NCBI RefSeq assembly: GCF_014649655.1 | Contig: NZ_BMTL01000020.1 | Location: 1-64,000 of the forward strand | Length of the DNA: 64,000 nt | Direction of reading: 5' to 3' | DNA from: Streptomyces humidus | GTDB lineage: Bacteria > Actinomycetota > Actinomycetes > Streptomycetales > Streptomycetaceae | Part shown: piece after piece, positions 1 through 8,208 of the stretch | Position numbering within the stretch: position 1 is the first letter of the stretch | Layout of the letters: each line of letters starts with the position of its first letter | Notes under the pieces: generated by a model | What the model saw: the letters and a program-made list of their open reading frames with translations, nothing else | Database searches by the model: none | What the model was told of the DNA's origin: nothing | Position numbers and translations under genes: made by a program

Positions 1-1512
1 GAGCAGTGCGAGCCCAAGCTCGCGGGCTTCTGCGAGCAGGCCGGCTTCCCGGCCACCGCGAGCGAGTTCACCGTTCGGCTGCGCGAGCGGCTCACCATGA
101 TCGCTGAGACCGTGGACGCCGGGTATCCGGACAACAAGGACCTCACCATCGACCCGGTCACCGGCGTCCCCTCCCTTGCCCTACGCAGAGCAGGCGAGCG
201 CACTGCCTCCGCGGAGAAGCTGGAGGAAGCTCTCTCCGAGCGGCTTCCCGCCCGCAGCGTGCTGGAACATCTGGCGCGGGCGGCGCACTGGACGGACTGG
301 TGGCAACGGCCCGGCCCGCGCTCGGGCAGCGCGCCGAAGCTGAAGGAGCCCCTGCCGCGCTACGTGACCACCGCGTTCGTCTACGGTTCCGGGCTCGGCC
401 CTGCCCAGGCGGTGCGCCACATGCGGGGCAGCGTGGCCGCGCACGAGCTCGGCGCGATCGCGAAGCGCCACTTCAGCATCCCGGTTCTCAACCGGTGCGG
501 GGCCGACGTCGTCAACGCCCACGCCGGCCTGGACCTGACCGCGGCGTGGGGGGATGGGTCGGTGGCGGCGGTGGACGGCACCATGATGGACACCGTCATC
601 GACAACCTCCTCGCCGAGACCTCGATCCGCTACGGCGGCTACGGCGGGATCGCCCACCACTTGGTCTCCGACACCTACGTTGCGCTCTTCTCCCGGTTCA
701 TCCCATGTGGGGTGTGGGAGGCCGTCTACCTCATCGACTCGCTCCTTGCGAACGAGTCGGAGGTCAGGCCGGACACCGTACATGCCGACACCCAGGGCCA
801 GTCCTTCCCGGTCTTCGGGCTCGCCCACCTGCTCGGCATCGACCTGCTGCCGCGGATCCGGAACTTCCAGGACCTCACCTTCCACCGCCCCGATACCCAG
901 GTGCGCTACCGGCATGTCGACGCGCTGTTCTCCGCTGATCCGCGTACCTGCATCGACTGGCAGCTCATCGAGAGCGGCTGGAAGGACCTCATGCAGGTCG
1001 GCCTGTCCGTACGGGAAGGCACCGTGTCCTCCGTCACCCTCCTGCGGCGCCTGAACAACCACTCCCGCAAGAACCAGATCTACCGGGTCTTTCGCGAGGT
1101 CGGTCGCGCCGTCCGGACGATCGTCCTGCTCCGCTACCTGTCGGACCCGCAGCTGCGGGAGCAGATCACCAGGGCGACGAACAAGGCCGAGGCGTACAAC
1201 GGGTACACGAAGTGGCTGCACTTCGGCGGGGACGGCTACCTGCGCTCCCGCGATCCCGAACTTCAGGAGAAGGCCGTCAAGTTCCTCGACCTGATGGCCA
1301 ACAGCATCATCTTCTCGACCACCGTCGACATGACCGAAACACTGCGCCAGATGGCCGCCCAAGGCCGGGAGGTGAACCCCGACGACATCGCCGCGCTCAG
1401 TCCGCACCGCAGGGACAACGTGCTGCGCTTCGGCGACTACGACACCGCCACCCTTCACATCCCGCCCGGCCCGTACGACAGCGCGCTTCACCTTCCTCAG
1501 GATGGCCTCTGA
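1..1512 (+). CDS. tnpA: Tn3-family transposase, C-terminal part (5' end outside window)
   Basis: The frame is open from base 1, so only the last ~503 residues are visible; Tn3 transposases are usually about 1000 residues. It would catalyse replicative transposition by cutting at the element's terminal inverted repeats. The DDE catalytic set is visible: D in VDGTMMDT, D in HADTQGQS, and E in NKAEAYN, in the order and spacing of the family. The visible part is intact up to its TGA. I could not find a convincing terminal inverted repeat (GGGG...TAAG type) in the ~400 bases that follow, so the element's right end is not placed. No resolvase is seen on this side. The family call is firm; activity is unknown. 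Confidence 0.9.
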   Translation, partial: EQCEPKLAGFCEQAGFPATASEFTVRLRERLTMIAETVDAGYPDNKDLTIDPVTGVPSLALRRAGERTASAEKLEEALSERLPARSVLEHLARAAHWTDWWQRPGPRSGSAPKLKEPLPRYVTTAFVYGSGLGPAQAVRHMRGSVAAHELGAIAKRHFSIPVLNRCGADVVNAHAGLDLTAAWGDGSVAAVDGTMMDTVIDNLLAETSIRYGGYGGIAHHLVSDTYVALFSRFIPCGVWEAVYLIDSLLANESEVRPDTVHADTQGQSFPVFGLAHLLGIDLLPRIRNFQDLTFHRPDTQVRYRHVDALFSADPRTCIDWQLIESGWKDLMQVGLSVREGTVSSVTLLRRLNNHSRKNQIYRVFREVGRAVRTIVLLRYLSDPQLREQITRATNKAEAYNGYTKWLHFGGDGYLRSRDPELQEKAVKFLDLMANSIIFSTTVDMTETLRQMAAQGREVNPDDIAALSPHRRDNVLRFGDYDTATLHIPPGPYDSALHLPQDGL

Positions 1513-1905
1513 CAGTGCTCCTCAGCGCCATGGGAGTCGGTGAAGAACGCGCAGGTAGCACGAGTGCGACGCTCACGGCGGATCGGCTGTGACCGGGCGC
1601 TGAGCAGGACAGGAGGCCAGTACTGGCGAGCTCGCGTATTCAACTGTCGCCAATGTGCCCACCGGGTAAGGGCGAGCATCACTCTCTGTAGCTAGCGTGG
1701 TGACCTTGCAGCAGGTGCCGCTTGAGGTATCCGGTGCTGACGGGCCCCTATGGAACAGGGCGGGATGCCAGGTGGCGTTGAAGGTCGATGTGGCGGAACT
1801 GGCAAACCGGGGGCCGACCCGGCGCAGGGATGCCGTGGTCTCGTGGAAGACGGCGGTCAGGTGGGCCATGTCCTGATCGGAGCAGGAGCCGTTGAGGCGG
1901 GCCTT
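1513..1905. other. Non-coding stretch after the Tn3 transposase
   Basis: No plausible gene. It contains one copy (1615-1640) of a short repeat that recurs at 2878-2903 beyond the padR operon. The Tn3 terminal repeat should lie in or near here but was not recognised. Confidence 0.5.
1615..1640 (+). repeat. Integrase-associated direct repeat, copy 1
   Basis: 26 bases beginning GGCCAGTACTGGCGAGCTCG and ending CGTATT. It matches 2878-2903 with three mismatches, in the same orientation. The two copies bracket the padR-HAAS operon. Possible recombination site of the recombinase whose remnant lies at 2914-3380 (inference). Confidence 0.5.
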
Positions 1906-2484
1906 TCAGGCTGCTTGGGGGCGCAGGCGTGCGGCACTGCGTCCCAGTCGGATAGCTCCGGCCAGCGGGATCACCATGGCGATCAGGAAACTGCCGAAGA
2001 GTTCCTCGGGACCGAGGCCGCCGGCGAGAACGAACAGTGCGGCAGCCGCGGGGATCACCAGTAGGGGTGAGAGGGCGCAGAGGATGCCCAGGTGCTTGTC
2101 CCGCCTGGTCCATGCTGTAGAGCGCCAGATCCGCACGGCGGCAAGGACGGCCACTACGAGGCCGATGCCGAGGACCTCGAAGAACGGGGCAGCCAAAACC
2201 ATCATGCCCAGGGTCAGAGTGGTGCGCGCGCTGCTCTGCGGCTGCAGCGGGGTGACGCCGGGCTCTTCGGCGATCGCGGCGGCGGCAATCTCCCGGGGGG
2301 TGCCGAGCTGGTCCAGAGCCTGCTGGACCGCCGCGTCATCGGCACCCTGCGGCAGCACAGACTCGATGTGCTCGCGCAGGTCCGCCAACAGGTCACGGCG
2401 CCGGTCGTCGGACAGCACTGCTGCCTCCCGGTCGACCGAGGCCAGGTAAGCGCGAACCAGCGGGTGGGTCAGGGCGTCGCTCAT
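1906..2484 (-). CDS. HAAS-domain membrane protein, partner of PadR
   Basis: 192 residues. The N-terminal ~75 residues form a helical HAAS domain (formerly DUF1700; HPLVRAYLASVDREAAVLSD onward, with the LREHIES helix). Three to four hydrophobic segments follow between about residues 95 and 180. The ATG overlaps the padR stop by four bases, so the pair is translationally coupled. HAAS proteins are widely encoded next to PadR regulators and are thought to act as membrane signalling partners, but no biochemical role is established. Family call good; function unknown. Confidence 0.8.
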   Translation of the reverse strand: MSDALTHPLVRAYLASVDREAAVLSDDRRRDLLADLREHIESVLPQGADDAAVQQALDQLGTPREIAAAAIAEEPGVTPLQPQSSARTTLTLGMMVLAAPFFEVLGIGLVVAVLAAVRIWRSTAWTRRDKHLGILCALSPLLVIPAAAALFVLAGGLGPEELFGSFLIAMVIPLAGAIRLGRSAARLRPQAA

Positions 2485-2846
2485 GATTCAGCTCCAGAAA
2501 CGAGGAAACGGTCAACAGCATCACGGAAACCGGGCCAGTGCCCGGAGAACTCCGCCAGGGCCTGTCGGCCCTGGTCGGTCAGTTCGTAGTACTTGCGGGA
2601 CGGACCGCTGGCCGACTCCACCAGGTACGTGTCCGCCAGGCCACTTCTGCGCAGACGAGACAGCAGCGGATACAACGTCCCCTGGCTGGTCGCCATGACC
2701 GGCGTATCCGCAAGAGCCTCCAGCAGCTCCACCCCATAGCGTGGCCTGTCAGACAGCAACGCCAGGACGCAGTACTCCAGCACGCCCTTGCGTAGCTGGC
2801 TCACACCGCGGGCCTCCGCTTGATCTCTTGCTTTGCCAGCTACCAT
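2481..2846 (-). CDS. PadR-family transcriptional regulator
   Basis: 121 residues from the ATG at 2846; an alternative ATG at 2855 adds three residues. The PadR winged helix is clear: LRKGVLEYCVLALLSDRPRY, the GTLYPLLSRLRRSGL recognition segment, and the SGPSRKYYELTDQGR wing. It is a short, single-domain (subfamily 2) PadR that should dimerise and repress its own operon. The longer open frame to 3020 is excluded because it runs into the recombinase remnant and has no family similarity. A TAGTAT -10 box at 2854-2859 places the transcript start at the ATG, which suggests a leaderless message. It overlaps the downstream HAAS gene by four bases. Confidence 0.85.
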   Translation of the reverse strand: MVAGKARDQAEARGVSQLRKGVLEYCVLALLSDRPRYGVELLEALADTPVMATSQGTLYPLLSRLRRSGLADTYLVESASGPSRKYYELTDQGRQALAEFSGHWPGFRDAVDRFLVSGAES

Positions 2847-2859
2847 GCAATGCATACTA
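2845..2859 (-). promoter_or_regulatory. Probable padR promoter and auto-operator
   Basis: ATGCAATGCAT (2845-2855) is a perfect 5-1-5 inverted repeat that overlaps the start codon. On the minus strand TAGTAT (2854-2859) fits the actinobacterial -10 consensus TANNNT, about 7 nt before the ATG at 2846. A PadR dimer bound here would cover both promoter and start site. Inferred from sequence only. Confidence 0.5.
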
Positions 2860-2877
2860 CATGAGCGTGTCGACCCC

Positions 2878-2903
2878 GGCCAGAACTGGCGACCTCGCGT
2901 AAT
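2878..2903 (+). repeat. Integrase-associated direct repeat, copy 2
   Basis: GGCCAGAACTGGCGACCTCG followed by CGTAAT. It differs from copy 1 at 1615-1640 at three positions. It lies just beyond the 3' end of the recombinase remnant and upstream of padR. Confidence 0.5.
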
Positions 2904-2913
2904 CCGGCCTCGG

Positions 2914-3380
2914 TCAACTGGCGGACCTCTCGTAACCAAGAGTCGCGCATTCCCTGACCGACGAAGGCTTGATCTCACCGTGCGTGATCGCCGGGGCATA
3001 GTGCCGCCAGGTCCCTCCACTCTCGGCAGCGAGTTGGGCGGTGGTGTCGTTGTGGTAGCCGAGCATGCGGGCGATCACGGGTGCAGGTGCCTGGAGGACG
3101 AGGTGACGGATGGCCGGGGTGCGTCCCCGCTGGGTGGGGAAGCCCAGGCGACGGAACCGGAGTTCGAGGGTGTCCGAAGTCATGGGCTGCCCGGCCCGGC
3201 GGCCGAGGAGCAGCCAGCGGGTGTTCGGGCGCTGGCCGAGGCAGGCCAGCAGCAGCGAGGCGAAGGGCTCGGGGACAGGTGAGGGCGGGTCACTGAGGCA
3301 GACGAGGACCTCGCCCTCTTCCTGGAGGACATCGTCGGTGGTGAGCCGGGTGATCCGAGTGAGCGGCTGCGCGCGGCCCA
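2914..3380 (-). pseudogene. Tyrosine recombinase/integrase, C-terminal remnant
   Basis: About 150 codons of a site-specific recombinase. The catalytic-domain tail is readable: an IRHLVLQAPAPVIARMLGYH block (the H-x-x-R region, with IRHL), followed by GGTWRHYAP carrying the nucleophile tyrosine. The N-terminal DNA-binding and core part is absent; upstream of about 3380 the frame holds no integrase similarity and runs into the 76-bp palindrome. It therefore looks truncated by rearrangement. Its 3' end abuts the short direct repeats at 2878-2935, as expected for an integrase beside its attachment site. Family call fairly sure; inactive. Confidence 0.65.
2916..2935 (+). repeat. Integrase-associated direct repeat, degenerate copy 3
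   Basis: AACTGGCGGACCTCTCGTAA is a diverged version of the core AACTGGCGACCTCGCGTAA in copy 2, 32 bases further on in the same orientation. Tandem core-like sites at the 3' end of a tyrosine recombinase suggest arm or core sites. Confidence 0.4.
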
Positions 3381-3444
3381 TAACTACCCACGGTGACAGA
3401 CCATGAGTATCTGATCCTCGTCGCCCTGCGAAAACAGTTCCTTG

Positions 3445-3520
3445 GGCGGTTGGTGGAGATGTGCGCGAAGCGCGCCGGGCCATGGCCCGGCGCGCTTCGC
3501 GCACATCTCCACCAACCGCC
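3445..3520. terminator. Perfect 76-bp palindrome downstream of the PucR-type gene
   Basis: Two 38-bp arms are exactly complementary around the centre CCATGG (3480-3485), with no mismatch; base pairing breaks at 3444/3521. It begins one base after the stop of the minus-strand regulator gene (3521), the position of an intrinsic terminator, and would fold as a ~36-bp stem with a CATG loop. There is no U-tract. A terminator is the simplest reading, but the length and perfection are unusual. Confidence 0.65.
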
Positions 3521-4579
3521 TCAGAGGTCGTTGGCGGGCCAGTCCAGCAGCCGCGCGCCGATGACCGCGGTCTGCAGCATGTAGCGGTGGGCGGGATCCG
3601 CGGGGTCGGCGCCGGTGAGCTTGTGGATGCGTTCCAGGCGGTAGGTCAGGGCGCGCACGCTGAGGGAGAGGCGGCGGGCGGCCCCGGCGGCGACGCAGCC
3701 GGAGTCGAAGTACGCGGTGAGGGTGTCCAGGAGGGGCTGGGCGCCCCCGCGGGCCGTGGTGAGCGGGCCCAGAGTGCCGGCGACGAGGTCGGCCATGGCT
3801 TGCCGGTCGCGGGTGAGGACGGGGTAGACGAGCAGGTCGGCGGCGTGCAGGACGGGGTCGTCGAGGGCGAGGCGCTCGGCGAGTTCGAGGGTGTTGAGAG
3901 CCTCTTCGTAGGAGTGGACGACTCCTCCGGGGCCGGGCCGGGGGCGGCCGACGGCGACCCGGCCGCCGTCGGTGGCGGCGTGCGCCTGCTTGGCGAAGTA
4001 GGCGAGGACCTCGTCCTGGTGGCCGGGGGCGATGCACAGCAGCCGGCCGTCCTTGGTGGTGAGCAGGACCCTGCGGTCGCCGAAACGGGAGATGACTTCC
4101 CGTTCCACCTGCCGGGGCACCGGGTCGCCCTCGTCGTAGGCGGCGGGGCCCTGTGCGACGGCGACGGCGTGCGCGTGGGACAGGCGCAGACCGAAGCGTT
4201 CGGCGCGTTCGGCGAGTCGGCCGAGGTCGCTGCGGCCGTAGAGGAGGTCGTCGATGAACTCCCGGCGAGCGGCCTCTTCCTGGCGCACGGCGAGGAGTTG
4301 GGCGCGCTCGTACCCCTCGGCGAACGCGTCGACGACCTGTTGCACGGCGGCGAGCGCGCCGTCGGCGGAGCCGGGCGAACCGGGCCAGGCCGAGCGGGCG
4401 GCGGTCAGATGCTCGCTGACGAGGGCCCGCAGCCCGTGGCCGGCCTCGGCGGCCCGCTCACCCAGGGCGCGGCGGGAGGCGAGCTCGTCCCGGGTGAGGC
4501 GTCGCCCGGTGGCCGACACCTGGGTCAGGATCTCGGCATAACCGTCCAGATACCGCTCGGGACGCTCCCGGTCTGTCAT
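3521..4579 (-). CDS. PucR/CdaR-family transcriptional regulator
   Basis: 352 residues from ATG 4579, preceded by a GGGGGGCC ribosome site; the longer frame to 4696 lacks one. The C-terminal ~60 residues are the PucR-type helix-turn-helix (LDTLTAYFDSGCVAAGAARR, then SVRALTYRLERIHKLTG). A GGDEF-like/CdaR middle region spans about 170-280. The N-terminal ~150 residues are helical, with no recognised ligand domain. Such proteins typically activate catabolic or metabolite-responsive genes. No obvious target operon adjoins, and the gene is isolated between the palindrome and a long non-coding region. DNA-binding role is confident; ligand unknown. Confidence 0.8.
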   Translation of the reverse strand: MTDRERPERYLDGYAEILTQVSATGRRLTRDELASRRALGERAAEAGHGLRALVSEHLTAARSAWPGSPGSADGALAAVQQVVDAFAEGYERAQLLAVRQEEAARREFIDDLLYGRSDLGRLAERAERFGLRLSHAHAVAVAQGPAAYDEGDPVPRQVEREVISRFGDRRVLLTTKDGRLLCIAPGHQDEVLAYFAKQAHAATDGGRVAVGRPRPGPGGVVHSYEEALNTLELAERLALDDPVLHAADLLVYPVLTRDRQAMADLVAGTLGPLTTARGGAQPLLDTLTAYFDSGCVAAGAARRLSLSVRALTYRLERIHKLTGADPADPAHRYMLQTAVIGARLLDWPANDL

Positions 4580-5027
4580 GTGGCCCCCCGGACGCTTGAC
4601 GCGCCGGTGACGTCTTCTGGCGGCCACCGGCATGCAGACCCTAATGAACACTGCCGGAAACCGGCGATGCGCGGCCGGGATCGGACCGTGCAGCATGGCT
4701 CACGGGGGAGCACGGGGGAGCACGGGGGAGTACGGGGGTGGATTCGGTGCCGGGCACCGGCAGATGCCCGGCACCGAGGCCCGGAACAACCGTGCTTGCG
4801 CCGCCGGAGACGACCCGGGACGTGGCGCGGGTGGAGCGGAGCGGGTCCACCGCCGAGGGCGCCGTTCGGCGGACGCCCTCGCCGTGTCGACTGCTCCTGC
4901 CGGTACGGCCGTTGCGACCGGTGCCGCCCGCGGCGTAAGGATTCCGTCATCACCTGTGGGGTGCGGAACGGCCGCTCGTCTCCGTTGAATGGGAGGACAA
5001 GCGGAACTCCCAGGAGACGAGGCAGGG
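4580..5027. other. Non-coding stretch between the PucR-type regulator and the DM13 gene
   Basis: No gene recognised. It contains the four-copy decanucleotide repeat at 4701-4740 and presumably divergent promoters. Confidence 0.5.
4701..4740 (+). repeat. Four tandem copies of a 10-bp unit
   Basis: CACGGGGGAG three times exactly, then TACGGGGGTG. The short G-rich direct repeat lies in the divergent non-coding region; role unknown. Confidence 0.8.
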
Positions 5028-5636
5028 GTGGGGCGCGTGCGGAAGACACTGACCAGGCCGGCGGTCATCGCGGTGCTGGTGGTGGCGATCGGCGGTATGG
5101 GCTTCGGGCTGTACTGGTTCCAGCCGTGGAAGCTGTGGCAGGACGAGACCGTCGACGAGGCCCTGCCGGGGGTGGTGGAGGCTTCCGTTCCCGCTGCTGC
5201 GGCGCGCCCCTCCGAGCCCTCCGAGCCCGCCTCCGGGCCCGCCAAGCCCTCCGACCCCGCCGAACAGCCCGCGGTCGCCGCACCGCAGACACTGGCGGGT
5301 GGTGAGCTGATCAGCCACGAGCACGCGACCTCGGGCACGGTGAAGCTCGTACGGCTGGCCGACGGTTCTCACGTCCTGCGGCTCGAGAGCCTGGACACCA
5401 GCAACGGACCGGACCTGCGTGTCTGGCTGACCGACGCACATGTGACGAAGGGGAAGGCCGGCTGGCGCGTCTTCGACGACGGCAAGCACGTCAGCCTGGG
5501 CAGACTCAAGGGGAACAAGGGAAGCCAGAACTACCTCCTGCCCAAGGACGTGGATCCGTCGAGCTACAACAGCGTGAGCATCTGGTGCGACCGATTCGAC
5601 GTCTCGTTCGGCGCCGCGGAACTCACCCGCGTCTGA
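5028..5636 (+). CDS. DM13-domain membrane-anchored protein
   Basis: 202 residues from GTG 5028 (GTG 5037 and ATG 4989 are alternatives). An N-terminal membrane anchor (residues ~11-27, AVIAVLVVAIGGMGFGLYWF) is followed by a Pro/Ala/Ser/Glu-rich linker (~45-90). The extracytoplasmic DM13 domain (~92-200) shows GGELISHEHATSGTVKL, SNGPDLRVWLTDA and the single Cys in SIWCDRFDVSFG. DM13 domains are proposed to take part in redox or electron-transfer reactions through that conserved cysteine. The surface location is inferred from the anchor. No operon partner. Domain call good, function unproven. Confidence 0.8.
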   Translation: MGRVRKTLTRPAVIAVLVVAIGGMGFGLYWFQPWKLWQDETVDEALPGVVEASVPAAAARPSEPSEPASGPAKPSDPAEQPAVAAPQTLAGGELISHEHATSGTVKLVRLADGSHVLRLESLDTSNGPDLRVWLTDAHVTKGKAGWRVFDDGKHVSLGRLKGNKGSQNYLLPKDVDPSSYNSVSIWCDRFDVSFGAAELTRV

Positions 5637-5898
5637 CAGCGGTGCGGCCGTTTCCCGCCGGGTCGGCGAGTGGCCGGTCGCCGGGCGTACGCCACCGCCC
5701 ACCGTCGGCCCCACGCCGTCAGGTGGTGTGCCGAGCCGCTCGTCCTGCCGTCGGCCGTCGGCCGACGGGGTCGGGACCGTCCGATCCCGCTCGCGGGAAC
5801 ACGTCCGCCACGGCCTCCTCGTGCCGCGCCGCCGTCCGTCCGCGAGACGCCCGGGCGGTTTACGGCCGCCCGGGCTCAGGTCACCCTCCGCGTTGCGT

Positions 5899-7341
5899 TC
5901 AGCCGGTGATCTCGATCTTGCCGTTCGCCTCCGCGGACGCCGAGGACGCCGTGGCCTCAGGCCGCGCACCGCCGTTGCGCGAGGTGATGCCCTTCAGCAG
6001 TTCGGCGAGGTCGACTCCGGTGGTGGAGCTGAGGAGTTCGACGCCCTGGGCGACATTGTCGGCGACCGTGCGGGAGAGCTGCGAGGCGCCGTCGGTGGAG
6101 ATGACGGTCATCTTGTCGATGGCGCCGAGCGGCTCGGACGCCTTGGCGACCACCTGGGGGAGGACCTCGACGAGCATCTGAAGGACGGCCGCGTCGCCGT
6201 ACCGGTCGAACGCGTCGGCCTTCTTGCGCATCGCCTCCGCCTCGGCGGCGCCCTTCGCGCCGATCGCGGCGGCCTCGGCCTCGCCCTCGATACGGACGGC
6301 GTCGGCGAGCGCGGCGCGGTGCGCCTTCTCGCCCTCACCGGTGAGCCGGGACCGCTGGGCGTCCGCCTCGGCCTGCTTGACCAGGGCGATACGGCGGGCC
6401 TCGGCCTCCTGCTCGGCCTGGTAGCGGGCGGCGTCGGCGGGCTTGCGGACCTTGGTGTCCAGTTCGCGGTCGGTCAGCGCGGCCTGCCGTTCGGCGACCT
6501 TCTCCTGTTCGGCGAGCACCTCCTGGCGCCGGGCGGCCTCGGCGAGCGGGCCGGCCGCAGCTGCTCGGGCCGCCGCCTCGTCGGTCTCGGCCTTGATCTC
6601 GGCCTGCTTCAGCGCGAAGGTGCGCTGGGCTATCGCGATCTCCTCCTCGGCCTTCAGCCGGGCCTGCTCGGCCGCCCGGCGGGCGACGGCCTCGGCGATG
6701 TCGGCCTCCTGCCTGGCGCGGGCGGCCTCGGGCCGGCCGAGGTCCTCGAGGTAGGAGCCCTCGGTGGTGATGTCCTGGATCTGGAAGGCGTCGAGCACCA
6801 GGCCCTGCCCGGACAGACTCGCCTCCGCCTCCTCGGCGACCTGGCCGGCGAAGGCCGCGCGGTCGCGGATGATGTCCTCCACCGACATCCGGCCGACGAT
6901 GGCGCGCAGGGCGCCGGAGAGCACCTCCTGGGTGAAGCCGACGATGCCGTCCTGCTGCATCAGGAAACGCTGGGCGGCGGCCCGTATCGAGTCCTCGGTC
7001 CCGCCGACCTTGACGATCGCGACACCCTCCAGATGGGCCTTCACCCCGCGCAGGGTGACCGCGCCGCGCACCGCGACGGGGATGTGCCGCGAGGACAGGT
7101 CGAGGGTGAACTTCTGCTGCACGAACGGCACGACGAACACGCCGCCGCCGACCACGACCTTCTGCCCGCTGTTGTCGGTGAAGACCCGTCCGGTCTCGGG
7201 ATCGGTGGACTGCTTGCCGCGCCGGCCGGTGACGATGAACGCCTCACTCGGCCCGGCCACCTTGTAACGGGTGACGACGACCAGAGCGAGCAGCACGAGG
7301 AGTACGACGACTCCCACCGCGGCGAAGACGACTGGACTCAT
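5899..7341 (-). CDS. Flotillin-like SPFH-domain protein
   Basis: 480 residues. An N-terminal membrane segment (residues ~3-24) precedes an SPFH/band-7 domain (~30-200; EAFIVTGRRGKQ, VQQKFTLDLSSRHIPV). A long Ala/Glu/Arg-rich coiled coil (~215-390, with EAEAxA repeats) and a C-terminal region (QMLVEVLPQVVAKASEPLGA) complete the flotillin layout. Flotillins scaffold membrane microdomains and oligomerise through the coiled coil. The next gene downstream (7463-7978) lies upstream on the same strand and encodes an NfeD-like protein, the usual flotillin partner, so the pair probably forms one operon with NfeD first. Very sure of family. Confidence 0.9.
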   Translation of the reverse strand: MSPVVFAAVGVVVLLVLLALVVVTRYKVAGPSEAFIVTGRRGKQSTDPETGRVFTDNSGQKVVVGGGVFVVPFVQQKFTLDLSSRHIPVAVRGAVTLRGVKAHLEGVAIVKVGGTEDSIRAAAQRFLMQQDGIVGFTQEVLSGALRAIVGRMSVEDIIRDRAAFAGQVAEEAEASLSGQGLVLDAFQIQDITTEGSYLEDLGRPEAARARQEADIAEAVARRAAEQARLKAEEEIAIAQRTFALKQAEIKAETDEAAARAAAAGPLAEAARRQEVLAEQEKVAERQAALTDRELDTKVRKPADAARYQAEQEAEARRIALVKQAEADAQRSRLTGEGEKAHRAALADAVRIEGEAEAAAIGAKGAAEAEAMRKKADAFDRYGDAAVLQMLVEVLPQVVAKASEPLGAIDKMTVISTDGASQLSRTVADNVAQGVELLSSTTGVDLAELLKGITSRNGGARPEATASSASAEANGKIEITG

Positions 7342-7462
7342 GGAGATTCCCCTCAGCCCTCCCGGGGGACGGCGGATCGAGACGGGTTCTGGTGATCGGA
7401 AGATGGTGCGGAAACAGGCACGACGCGGGGCGGCGCGATGAAGCGGGCCACGGGCGCGGAGG

Positions 7463-7978
7463 TCAGCGCTCCACGGGACGTACGGACACCGCTGTCGGGG
7501 ACAGCGCCGCCTCCACCCAGACCTCGGCCCCCCGGCCGACCGCCGCCGGACTCTTCGCGGAGAGCTTCACCGGCTGCCCGGCCAGCCGGACCAGCACCTC
7601 CCCGTAGCCGTCGGCCGGAATCGCCGTGACCACGGATGCCGAGGCGCCGATCAGATCGGAGTGCCGCGGAGCCGCACCGGAACGGTCCCGCAAGAGCACC
7701 CGGCCGAGACGGTAGGCGAGCCAGCCTGTGGCGAGCCCGGCCGGTGTGCCGATCGCGGTCGCGCCGGCCACGCCCACGTCCGTGGCTCCCATGGCGATCG
7801 CCCCGGAGAAACCGAGCATCGAGACGAAACCGGCGATGACGGGAAGGGAGAGCAGCCCGTCGAAGAGGCCGTCCAGCACGCCGACGCCGTCGAAGAGTCC
7901 TTCGAGGACGCCGTCGAGGGCGAGGGACAGCACCAGGAGCACGAGGCCCGCGATGCCGAGACCCAGCAACCAGCCCAT
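7463..7978 (-). CDS. NfeD/YuaF-like membrane protein, flotillin partner
   Basis: 171 residues from ATG 7978, which follows a G-rich ribosome site; ATG 7999 would add seven residues. Two or three transmembrane segments lie between ~2 and 95. The C-terminal ~65 residues (HSDLIGASASVVTAIPADGY, GEVLVRLAGQPVKLSAKSP) resemble the OB-fold domain of NfeD1b/YuaF proteins. In Bacillus the homologous pair YuaF-FloT sits in one operon; the same order is seen here, 120 bp apart. Assignment rests on architecture plus neighbour. Confidence 0.75.
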   Translation of the reverse strand: MGWLLGLGIAGLVLLVLSLALDGVLEGLFDGVGVLDGLFDGLLSLPVIAGFVSMLGFSGAIAMGATDVGVAGATAIGTPAGLATGWLAYRLGRVLLRDRSGAAPRHSDLIGASASVVTAIPADGYGEVLVRLAGQPVKLSAKSPAAVGRGAEVWVEAALSPTAVSVRPVER

Positions 7979-8208
7979 CCGCCCCCACCGCCCGTCCATC
8001 GCGTCGTCATGCCGTCAGGTGCATGCTCACATGGTCCGGATGGCACTGACACTGCCGTTTCCCGGCAATCTTTACGCGTTCTTGATGCCGGACTCCACTC
8101 CCGGCGGCTCCTCGTGATGCGCAAGCCCGTCCCGGTGCCGTGGAGCTCCGGATCCGCCACGCCGACCGCCGGCCTCGGGGCGCATCACGCTCCGGGGGTC
8201 CGGGTCGG

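Noticed and set aside
4701..4740. CRISPR-like repeats
   Set aside because: 10-bp units in direct tandem without spacers; no cas genes in the window.
3461..5305. 614-codon plus-strand frame
   Set aside because: Antisense to the PucR-type gene; low-complexity Gly/Ala/Glu composition, no domain. Typical high-GC shadow.
5728..7395. 555-codon plus-strand frame
   Set aside because: Antisense to the flotillin gene; Gly/Leu repeats mirror the coiled-coil codons.
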